5,043 nt of DNA from Ferrovaceae bacterium. GTDB lineage: Bacteria > Pseudomonadota > Gammaproteobacteria > Burkholderiales > Ferrovaceae. Shown here piece after piece: positions 1-4,902 of the stretch (its first letter is position 1; every line of letters begins with the position of its first letter). The notes beneath the pieces were generated by a model. The model worked only from the letters and a program-made list of their open reading frames with translations, was not told the DNA's origin and made no database searches. The stretch is from positions 1 through 5,043 of the forward strand of contig DAIDTL010000088.1 in NCBI GenBank assembly GCA_027457225.1, written 5' to 3'. A program made the position numbers and the translations under genes.

Positions 1-636
1 AACCAGCAGTTTGAGCGCCTCGGCTGCCTGAGTCGCCCCAACGATCCCCACCAACGGAGAAAACACGCCCATCACCGCACAACGCACCTCCTCATTGATA
101 GCGGCTTCAGGATACAGGCATTCATAACAGGGGCTGTCTGCAGAACGTGGGTCGAACACCGCAATCTGGGCATCAAAGCGGATGGCTGCCCCAGACACCA
201 ACGGTTTACGATGCCGCACGCAAGCCCGGTTGACGGCATGCCGCGTGGCAAAATTGTCGCTGCAATCCAGCACCACATCCGCTGCAGCCACCCGACGGGT
301 GAGCACCGTTCCGGAAAGCCTTTCGGGAACAACGGCAATGTCCACATCAGGATTGATGGCCAGCAACGACTCGCGGGTCGCCTCTGCCTTATTGTGACCC
401 ACATCCGACATGCGCAGGGCAATCTGGCGTTGCAGGTTGGTCAAATCGACCGTGTCACCATCGCATAGGGTTATCCGGCCAACACCGCTGGCCGCCAGGT
501 ACAAGGATGCCGGAGAACCCAGTCCGCCAACACCAATCAGCAGAACATGACCCTTCCTGATCTTTTCCTGTCCTTCCACACCCAACTCGTCAAGCAGGAT
601 ATGGCGGCTATAACGCAACAGCGCGGCATCATCCAT
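1..636 (-). CDS. moeB: MoeB/ThiF/HesA-family E1-like adenylyltransferase (C-terminus beyond window)
   Basis: The visible 212 residues run from ATG 636-634 with no stop to base 1; about 35-40 residues should lie outside. Family members use ATP to adenylate the C-terminal Gly-Gly of a small sulfur carrier (MoaD for MoeB, ThiS for ThiF) in the cytoplasm. Visible are the nucleotide-binding loop GVGGLGS (35-41), D59, the NLQRQ motif (67-71, with R70), K83, DCSDN (124-128, with D127), the first zinc-binding pair C170-x-x-C173, and C186 at the place of the ThiF/MoeB conserved cysteine. R8 and R11 in RYSRH match the N-terminal arginine finger region. The second zinc CxxC expected near residue 240 is outside the window. 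The gene starts 3 bases after the ctpA stop, in the same frame; a weak AAGG (651-648) inside ctpA may serve as its ribosome site. The family is certain. MoeB, ThiF and HesA cannot be told apart here, and no carrier-protein gene is visible. Confidence 0.9.
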   Translation of the reverse strand, partial: MDDAALLRYSRHILLDELGVEGQEKIRKGHVLLIGVGGLGSPASLYLAASGVGRITLCDGDTVDLTNLQRQIALRMSDVGHNKAEATRESLLAINPDVDIAVVPERLSGTVLTRRVAAADVVLDCSDNFATRHAVNRACVRHRKPLVSGAAIRFDAQIAVFDPRSADSPCYECLYPEAAINEEVRCAVMGVFSPLVGIVGATQAAEALKLLV

Positions 637-639
637 CGA

Positions 640-2040
640 TCAGTTGGCCTTGGGCAATTTCCCTTTCAGATAGGCAATGGCCTGGTCCATCTGGTAGTCG
701 GGCTTTTCTTTTCCGTCCTCCAGTTTGGTTTGGGGCTTATGCACAGGCTTCACGGCCGGTTCCGGACTTGCCGCAGGCTTGGACGCTGGTTTGGCCGTTT
801 CGCCCTTTTTGTCAGTGGGATTGGACAAGTGGCCTTCGAGGTCCGCTTCGCGAATACCCAACATGGACTCCACGGCATCAGCATCTTCGTGCACCACGAC
901 ATCCGGCGCGATTCCTTTGGCCTGGATGGAGCGTCCGTTAGGCGTAAAGTAACGGGCCGTGGTCAGCTTCAATGCGGTGTTGTTGGACAAAGGCAAAATG
1001 GTTTGAACCGAGCCTTTACCAAAGGTCTGAACCCCCATGATGGTCGCTCGATGGTGATCCTGCAAAGCGCCGGCGACAATCTCGGAGGCCGAAGCAGAGC
1101 CGCCGTTGACCAGGACAACCATCGGGACTTTCTTCGCGCCCGCCGGCAACGCGGCGATGTAATCCACATCAGAAGGGCCGCGCAAATAGTTTTCAGGCGA
1201 AACGGTCAAACGCATCTTGGCATCGGGAATGCGCCCTTCCGTGTAGACCACCAAGGCGTCGCGAGGCAGGAAAGCCGCCGAGACTCCCACTGCCGCATTC
1301 AGCAGTCCACCCGGATCATTGCGCAGATCCAGCACCAATCCCTTGACCGTGCCATTGTTGTCTTTGTAAAACTTCTCGATGGCCGCAGCCAGATCATCAC
1401 CACTATGTTCCTGAAACTGGCTGATGCGAATCGAGGCATAGCCCGGTTCAATTTCCTTGAGCTTGACGCTCTTCATTTTGATGACAGCACGCGTCAGGGT
1501 GACCACCAACGGTTTGGGTTCATTCTTGCGCAAGAGCGTCAATGTGATCTGGGTATCCGGCTTGCCACGCATGTGCTTGACCGCATCATTAAGCGTCATT
1601 CCTTTGACTGCAGCATCATCGAGCTTGATGATGAGGTCCCCGGGTTTGATCCCGGCACGTGCAGCAGGCGTATCGTCAATCGGTGAAACAACCCTGACCA
1701 GCCCGTCTTCCATGCTCACTTCAATGCCCAGGCCCCCAAACTCTCCCTGGGTTCCCGCCTGTAACTCTTTGTAAGCATCCTGGTCCAGATAGGCCGAGTG
1801 AGGGTCAAGCCCTGCCACCATGCCGGTAATGGCTTCCTTGATGAGTTTCTTGTCTTCGACCGGTTCAACATAATCGCTTTTGATACGCCCGAACACCTCA
1901 CTGAAAGTGCGCAATTCTTCAATAGGCAGGGGACCAGCTGGCTGCGGGCGCTCGGCCACGGCAGAAAAATTAAGCGTCAGGGCAAATCCGATGACTGCCC
2001 CCATGACCACCAAACCCACTTTTTTCAATTGCCCACTCAT
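640..2040 (-). CDS. ctpA: C-terminal processing peptidase CtpA (S41 family, PDZ-containing)
   Basis: This 466-residue serine protease of the CtpA/Prc S41A family trims or degrades periplasmic proteins from their C-termini. Residues 8-29 form one hydrophobic segment (signal peptide or membrane anchor), so the enzyme acts outside the inner membrane. A short helical region (about 40-95) leads to a PDZ domain (about 98-185) with the FGGLGIEV loop at 101-108 and the GDLIIKLDD strand. The protease core follows (about 190-385). The catalytic pair is S317 in GGSASASE (313-320) and K342 in FGKGSVQ (340-346); their 25-residue spacing matches E. coli Prc (S452/K477) and B. subtilis CtpB (S309/K334). A Lys/Pro/Ala-rich tail (405-445) precedes a short C-terminal helix. 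AAGGA (2053-2049) lies 8 bases before the ATG and supports this start. envC ends 21 bases upstream. Pairing with envC suggests a role in controlling peptidoglycan hydrolases, which is inference here although known for Pseudomonas CtpA. Confidence 0.96.
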   Translation of the reverse strand: MSGQLKKVGLVVMGAVIGFALTLNFSAVAERPQPAGPLPIEELRTFSEVFGRIKSDYVEPVEDKKLIKEAITGMVAGLDPHSAYLDQDAYKELQAGTQGEFGGLGIEVSMEDGLVRVVSPIDDTPAARAGIKPGDLIIKLDDAAVKGMTLNDAVKHMRGKPDTQITLTLLRKNEPKPLVVTLTRAVIKMKSVKLKEIEPGYASIRISQFQEHSGDDLAAAIEKFYKDNNGTVKGLVLDLRNDPGGLLNAAVGVSAAFLPRDALVVYTEGRIPDAKMRLTVSPENYLRGPSDVDYIAALPAGAKKVPMVVLVNGGSASASEIVAGALQDHHRATIMGVQTFGKGSVQTILPLSNNTALKLTTARYFTPNGRSIQAKGIAPDVVVHEDADAVESMLGIREADLEGHLSNPTDKKGETAKPASKPAASPEPAVKPVHKPQTKLEDGKEKPDYQMDQAIAYLKGKLPKAN

Positions 2041-2048
2041 CCTGAATA

Positions 2049-2053
2049 TCCTT
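2049..2053 (-). promoter_or_regulatory. Shine-Dalgarno of ctpA
   Basis: On the minus strand AAGGA lies 8 bases before the ctpA ATG, inside the 21-base gap after envC. It is the clearest ribosome site on the left arm and confirms the ctpA start. It also suggests that ctpA can be translated independently of envC. Confidence 0.7.
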
Positions 2054-2061
2054 ATGTAATG

Positions 2062-3288
2062 CTACGGGCGACCCACCCAAGTCATGGGGTCGAACGGTTT
2101 GCTTTGATAACGAAGCTCGAAGTATAGCCCCGATTCGCTATTCCAACCGGTGCTCCCTGCCGTAGCCACCGTTGCTCCACCCTGAACCGCGTCCCCTACC
2201 TGGGCATACAAGCTTTCCGCCCCACCGTACAGGCTCATGTAGCTGCCACCATGATCGATGATGAGCAGGTTGCCAAATCCACGCAGCCAATCCGAAAAAA
2301 CCACCCGTCCAGAAGCGACCGCCCTAACTTCCCGCCCTTCGGGCGCTCGAATGAACAATCCTTTCCAACTTAGCCCGCTATCGGAACGTGGACTACCAAA
2401 ACGATTGATCAGTTCCCCGGCAACCGGTAAACGCAAGTGTCCTTTCATGTGGGCAAAGGCTTCACTGCCATAGCCTGGTTCCGGCACTTTGTCGATCATT
2501 GCCAATGCAGGGGGCGACGCAGGCCCTGCGGCTGCTGCCTTTTCCGAATCCTTTTGCCGCTTGGCCTGACGCTCCTGTTCACGGCGCGCCAGCATCCGGG
2601 CAATGTTCTCCACCAGCTTGGTCAGTCGTTTCTCGTCCTTCTGCAAGGATTCCAGACTGCGCTTCTGCTTCTTCATTTTATTGGACAAGCTGGCGACCAT
2701 TTTGGACCTGGCGTCATTTTCCACTTGCAGGCGCTTGCGCTCTGCTGCCTGCTGGGCTTGAACAGCGGCCAGCTGGTGCAGTTTTTGTTCGCGCTCAGTG
2801 GTGACCTGGGACAACACCTGCAGGTTACTGCGTAGCGATTGCATGGTTTGTGCCCGAGAACGCGCCAGGATTTCGAGATATTGCAGCTGGCGTGCCACAT
2901 CGTCGGGATCCTGTCCGGACAGGAGCAACGGTACGACCTCAGCGACCCCCTGCTCATAGCGTTGTTTCAGCAATAGCGCCAGAGCATCCTGACTTTCATT
3001 GATGGCTTCCTGAGTGTGGGTGGAGCGCAGGTGCAGATTGCCGAGTTCCGTTTGAAGGCGGTGCTGTTGCTGTTCGAGATCGCGTAGTTTGCGATTGATT
3101 TCACTTATGGCGCGCTCGGACTTGCGCAGCGCATCAACAGCTTCATTTTTGGAGTCTTCGGTCGCTGACAAATCCTGCTGCAGCTTGTGGATACGCTCAC
3201 GCAGGTCTCCAAGATCATTGGCAGGACCTGCCATGGCGGAAATACAGAATAGACCGCCCAGGAAAACAATAAGGGTAAGGCGTGCCAC
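2062..3288 (-). CDS. envC: EnvC-like murein hydrolase activator (coiled coil plus degenerate LytM domain)
   Basis: This 408-residue periplasmic protein has a signal peptide (1-20, likely cleaved after AMA), two long coiled-coil stretches (about 25-115 and 135-245, rich in Gln, Glu, Lys, Arg and Leu heptads), an Ala/Pro linker (250-262) and a LytM/M23 domain (about 283-408). EnvC proteins do not cut murein themselves; they activate septal amidases (AmiA/AmiB in E. coli) under FtsEX control. The zinc ligands of active M23 enzymes are gone: HxxxD becomes W308...F312 in SWKGLFI, the middle His becomes S352 in MSLYGG, and HxH becomes G387-L-Y389 in GLYFEL. The remnants WKG, MSLYG and LYFE are those of E. 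coli EnvC. The start is GTG with no clear Shine-Dalgarno. The only in-frame codons upstream are GTC GCC CAG and then the gpmA stop, so GTG 3288-3286 is effectively the only candidate. Translation probably depends on ribosomes leaving gpmA 9 bases earlier. Stop is TAG. Confidence 0.94.
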   Translation of the reverse strand: MARLTLIVFLGGLFCISAMAGPANDLGDLRERIHKLQQDLSATEDSKNEAVDALRKSERAISEINRKLRDLEQQQHRLQTELGNLHLRSTHTQEAINESQDALALLLKQRYEQGVAEVVPLLLSGQDPDDVARQLQYLEILARSRAQTMQSLRSNLQVLSQVTTEREQKLHQLAAVQAQQAAERKRLQVENDARSKMVASLSNKMKKQKRSLESLQKDEKRLTKLVENIARMLARREQERQAKRQKDSEKAAAAGPASPPALAMIDKVPEPGYGSEAFAHMKGHLRLPVAGELINRFGSPRSDSGLSWKGLFIRAPEGREVRAVASGRVVFSDWLRGFGNLLIIDHGGSYMSLYGGAESLYAQVGDAVQGGATVATAGSTGWNSESGLYFELRYQSKPFDPMTWVGRP

Positions 3289-3297
3289 CTGGGCGAC

Positions 3298-4047
3298 TCA
3301 GGACTCGATTCGTCCCTGATTGGCGATGGCTTCGGTCATGCGGGCAATTTCGTCAGGGTCACCCAGATAATAACTATTGAGGGCATTCAGATCTTCGTCC
3401 AGCTCATACACCATAGGGATGCCTGTGGGAATATTGACCCTGACAATGGCGTCGTCGGTGATGGTGCTAAGGTACTTGACCAGGGCACGCAACGAGTTGC
3501 CATGCGCCACGACCAGTACCTGGCGGCCGTCCCGAACAGCCGGCGCAATGACCTGGTTCCAGTAGGGAATGACTCGATCCACGGTGTCCTTGAGGCTTTC
3601 GCCACGTGGAAATTCGGCTGCGCTCAAATGCCGGTAACGTGGATCGGAGATCTCGCACCGCGCATCCTCCATCCCGAGGAGGGGGGGAGCAATGTCGTAG
3701 CTGCGGCGCCATTGATGAACCTGGTCTTCGCCAAAGCGGGCGGAAGTCTCGAGCTTGTCAAGACCCTGCAGGTCACCATAGTGCCTCTCGTTGAGGTGCC
3801 AGTCGGCAATAACGGGAACCCACATCCGATCCATGGTCTCCAGTCCCAACCATAGCGTTTTGATGGCCCGCTGGAGTACCGAGGTAAAGGCCAGGTCGAT
3901 TTCAAAACCGGATGACTTCAATAATTCTCCGGCGGCGATGGCCTCCTGTTTTCCGCGTTCGGAAAGCCCGACGTCAGCCCAACCCGTGAATCGGTTTTGC
4001 TCGTTCCAGACGCTTTGGCCGTGGCGAAGCAGCACAATTTTCTTCAT
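3298..4047 (-). CDS. gpmA: 2,3-bisphosphoglycerate-dependent phosphoglycerate mutase
   Basis: This 249-residue cytoplasmic enzyme interconverts 3- and 2-phosphoglycerate in glycolysis and gluconeogenesis through a phosphohistidine. Visible motifs are LRHGQS (7-12, phosphorylated H9), RFTGWADVGLSERG (starting near 19), LNERHYGDLQG with acid E87, and VVAHGNSLRAL with second His H182. The length fits the E. coli enzyme (250). An in-frame TTG at 4068-4066 would add seven residues (MVLFNGP). It is rejected because it lies about 3 bases from the predicted transcription start and family members begin just before the KKIVLLRHG strand. Neither start has a good Shine-Dalgarno. This is the first gene of the left operon, with its own candidate promoter in the divergent gap; envC starts 9 bases after its TGA. 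A run of seven G at 3681-3687 (plus strand) encodes Pro-Pro inside the gene without breaking the frame. Gammaproteobacteria usually carry the unrelated mutase GpmM at this locus. Confidence 0.97.
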   Translation of the reverse strand: MKKIVLLRHGQSVWNEQNRFTGWADVGLSERGKQEAIAAGELLKSSGFEIDLAFTSVLQRAIKTLWLGLETMDRMWVPVIADWHLNERHYGDLQGLDKLETSARFGEDQVHQWRRSYDIAPPLLGMEDARCEISDPRYRHLSAAEFPRGESLKDTVDRVIPYWNQVIAPAVRDGRQVLVVAHGNSLRALVKYLSTITDDAIVRVNIPTGIPMVYELDEDLNALNSYYLGDPDEIARMTEAIANQGRIES

Positions 4048-4066
4048 AGGGCCATTGAATAACACC

Positions 4067-4082
4067 AAAATGAGGACATTTT
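4067..4082. repeat. Short perfect dyad over the gpmA -10 and transcription start
   Basis: AAAATG (4067-4072) and CATTTT (4077-4082) are perfect inverted copies around a 4-base centre AGGA. The right arm lies in the predicted gpmA -10, so a bound dimer would block that promoter. In addition, AATGAGG (4069-4075) has a perfect inverted partner CCTCATT at 4104-4110. Arms of 6-7 bases can occur by chance, and no known regulator motif was recognised. Confidence 0.3.
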
Positions 4083-4086
4083 AGCA
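4078..4086 (-). promoter_or_regulatory. Candidate extended -10 promoter of the gpmA-envC-ctpA-moeB operon
   Basis: On the minus strand the sequence reads TGC-TAAAAT. The hexamer TAAAAT (4083-4078) matches TATAAT at 5 of 6 positions, and the TGn just upstream (4086-4084) is the extended -10 element. The -35 position at 17-base spacing (4106-4101, AGGCCA) is poor, which is normal for extended -10 promoters. The transcript would begin near 4071, giving a leader of about 24 bases before the gpmA ATG. That would leave an upstream TTG start almost leaderless. Confidence 0.5.
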
Positions 4087-4097
4087 AAGAAATCGGG

Positions 4098-4127
4098 GTC
4101 TGGCCTCATTGTCTGTTGGAGTCTGGC
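4098..4127 (+). repeat. Three direct GTCTG repeats in the divergent promoter gap
   Basis: GTCTGGC occurs at 4098-4104 and 4121-4127, with a partial copy GTCTGTT at 4111-4117. The two full copies are 23 bases apart, close to two helical turns, and sit between the two candidate promoters. They could be half-sites for a shared regulator. The motif is short and matches no operator that I recognise. Confidence 0.3.
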
Positions 4128-4147
4128 TTCGATTCAATTTGCCCCCA

Positions 4148-4156
4148 TGGTAGAAT
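4148..4156 (+). promoter_or_regulatory. Candidate extended -10 promoter of the rhodanese-grxC-secB unit
   Basis: TGG-TAGAAT combines an extended -10 TGn (4148-4150) with TAGAAT (4151-4156), a 5 of 6 match to TATAAT. The -35 position at 17-base spacing (4128-4133, TTCGAT) matches TTGACA at about 3 of 6. Transcription would start near 4163, placing the ribosome site GGAG (4178-4181) in a leader of about 27 bases. Confidence 0.5.
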
Positions 4157-4177
4157 ACAGACCTTTTTTCGATAGAT

Positions 4178-4181
4178 GGAG
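4178..4181 (+). promoter_or_regulatory. Ribosome binding site that fixes the TTG start of the rhodanese gene
   Basis: GGAG lies 8 bases before TTG 4190-4192, the usual distance. The first in-frame ATG (4202) would be 20 bases away, too far to use this site. This favours initiation at TTG and the N-terminus MEFLMQHLG, which resembles the MxFL start that I recall for betaproteobacterial homologues. Confidence 0.6.
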
Positions 4182-4189
4182 CGCCTCCC

Positions 4190-4552
4190 TTGGAATTTCT
4201 CATGCAACATCTCGGCCTGGTCGTTCTGGTCATCGCCAGTGGCCTCATGCTTGCCTGGCCGGAAATCCAGAGCTTGTTAGGCCGTCAAGCGGCCGTCGGC
4301 ACACTGCAGGCCACCCAGCTCATCAATCAAAAACACGCCATCATCCTGGACTTGCGCCGTGAGCAGGACTATACCTTGGGTCATTTGCCCAACGCGCGCC
4401 ACATTCCCATGGATGAACTGACAACGCGCTTTGAAGAGATCTCCCGGTTCAAGTCCCGCCCGGCAATTCTGGTGGCCACGGGTCAGAATGGCACCAGGGC
4501 TGTCAAAATACTGAAGACTCAGGGCTTCGAAGATGTATTTGTATTGCAGTGA
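4190..4552 (+). CDS. yibN: Membrane-anchored rhodanese-fold protein (YibN-like), truncated by an in-frame TGA
   Basis: As read, this is a 120-residue protein with one N-terminal membrane helix (about 8-25, hydrophobic, ending AWP) and a cytoplasmic rhodanese-like domain (about 37 to the end). Visible domain features are ILDLRREQDY (52-61), GHLPNARHIP (64-73) and the active-loop region at 93-103 ending NGTR. There is no cysteine anywhere in the protein or its tail. The loop position holds Gly98 or Ala96 depending on alignment, so persulfide transfer is not expected. E. coli YibN, in the same place beside grxC and secB, also lacks that cysteine as I recall. The TGA at 4550-4552 falls just before the family's terminal motif, which continues in frame to 4612. 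The product therefore lacks the last part of the fold and may be unstable or nonfunctional. The role is unknown from sequence; a link to membrane-protein biogenesis is suggested only by secB next door and by work on E. coli YibN. Confidence 0.85.
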   Translation: MEFLMQHLGLVVLVIASGLMLAWPEIQSLLGRQAAVGTLQATQLINQKHAIILDLRREQDYTLGHLPNARHIPMDELTTRFEEISRFKSRPAILVATGQNGTRAVKILKTQGFEDVFVLQ

Positions 4553-4612
4553 GGCGTCGCGGCGTGGATAGAAGCCAACCTTCCCATCGAAACAGCCCGC
4601 GGTAAAACCTAA
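4553..4612 (+). pseudogene. In-frame remnant of the rhodanese C-terminus downstream of the TGA
   Basis: Reading on in the frame of the preceding gene gives GVAAWIEANLP, then eight more residues, to TAA 4610-4612. This is the expected end of a single-domain rhodanese (the GGVxxW...NLP pattern; E. coli YibN ends with EGVAGW and ENLP). With the stop read as an amino acid the protein would be 140 residues, the usual length. The TAA would lie 9 bases before grxC instead of 69. A change of GGA to TGA would explain the stop. Without translation of this stretch, the grxC ATG has a longer untranslated lead-in. Confidence 0.75.
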
Positions 4613-4621
4613 GAAGCGCCC

Positions 4622-4897
4622 ATGAGCCAGAAGGTCATCATGTACACTACCGGGGTCTGTCCCTACTGCGTCATGGCCGAACGTTTTCTGCTCAATAAGG
4701 GCGTGGCCGGGCTACACAAAATTCGTGTGGATCTGGATCCTTCCCAACGAGACACCATGATCAATCGTACCGGTCGGCGTACCGTGCCACAAATTTTCAT
4801 TAACGACACCCATGTGGGCGGGTATGAAGATCTCGTCGCACTGGACCGTGCGGGCGACCTGGACCCCTTGCTCGCCAATACAACTTCAGGACAATGA
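4622..4897 (+). CDS. grxC: Glutaredoxin 3 (dithiol, CPYC)
   Basis: This 91-residue cytoplasmic thiol-disulfide oxidoreductase is reduced by glutathione and reduces protein disulfides and glutathione adducts. The single thioredoxin-fold domain shows the active site C13-P-Y-C16, the cis-proline motif T54-V55-P56, and the glutathione-binding GGYED (66-70). All are standard for GrxC, and the length is close to the E. coli protein (83) with a slightly longer tail. The purine-rich AAGAAG (about 4611-4616) before ATG 4622 is a weak ribosome site. The intact upstream gene would have ended 9 bases before this start, so coupling with the rhodanese gene may once have helped expression. Its stop TGA overlaps the first possible secB ATG (ATGA at 4894-4897). 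The grxC-secB pairing is common in proteobacteria. Confidence 0.97.
   Translation: MSQKVIMYTTGVCPYCVMAERFLLNKGVAGLHKIRVDLDPSQRDTMINRTGRRTVPQIFINDTHVGGYEDLVALDRAGDLDPLLANTTSGQ
4888..4891 (+). promoter_or_regulatory. Ribosome binding site bearing on the secB start
   Basis: AGGA at the end of grxC lies only 2 bases from ATG 4894 but 11 bases from ATG 4903. Spacing therefore favours the second ATG. The first would rely on ATGA coupling with grxC termination instead. Confidence 0.45.
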
Positions 4898-4902
4898 ATC
4901 CC

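Larger units (their letters stand above)
4048..4189. other. Divergent intergenic region between gpmA and the rhodanese-grxC-secB unit
   Basis: This gap of about 140 bases is the only one longer than 70 bases in the window. It holds no supportable gene. It must carry the control signals for both transcription units: one candidate extended -10 promoter per direction, a dyad over the gpmA promoter, a repeated GTCTG motif, and the ribosome site of the rightward unit. It is AT-rich next to gpmA (4061-4093) and G/C-mixed in the middle. The flanking genes' orientation makes a regulatory role certain; the identity of each element is inferred from consensus matching by eye. Confidence 0.75.

Noticed and set aside
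72..422. Minus-strand open frame of 116 codons within the 5' half of moeB
   Set aside because: It is an out-of-frame shadow. The true frame runs from 636 past base 1 and encodes all E1-like motifs.
547..1686. A 379-codon open frame on the plus strand opposite ctpA and the start of moeB
   Set aside because: Its codons are exactly in register with the ctpA codons. Stops on this strand would need TTA, CTA or TCA codons in ctpA, which are avoided, so a long empty frame is expected. The product has no recognisable domain, while the opposite strand encodes a complete S41 protease.
2437..2835. Open frame of 132 codons opposite envC
   Set aside because: It has the same register effect as the frame opposite ctpA. 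The predicted protein is Leu/Gln-rich only because it mirrors the EnvC coiled coil.
3681..3687. Run of seven G inside gpmA as a possible phase-variation or frameshift site
   Set aside because: The frame is intact and encodes the expected family residues on both sides. A single 7-base run in a glycolytic gene is not evidence of switching.
4066..4068. TTG 4068-4066 as the gpmA start
   Set aside because: It would add MVLFNGP before the conserved first strand, has no Shine-Dalgarno, and lies almost at the predicted transcription start. ATG 4047-4045 gives the normal family length.
4550..4600. Selenocysteine insertion at the internal TGA of the rhodanese gene
   Set aside because: The TGA sits at a structural Gly/Glu position, not at the active-site cysteine. 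No convincing bacterial SECIS hairpin with the right loop was seen in the bases just after it, and TGAG is not a special read-through context.
4553..4621. Rho-independent terminator or attenuator between the rhodanese and grxC genes
   Set aside because: No stable hairpin followed by a T-run is visible, and the stretch is explained as the remaining coding tail of the rhodanese gene.
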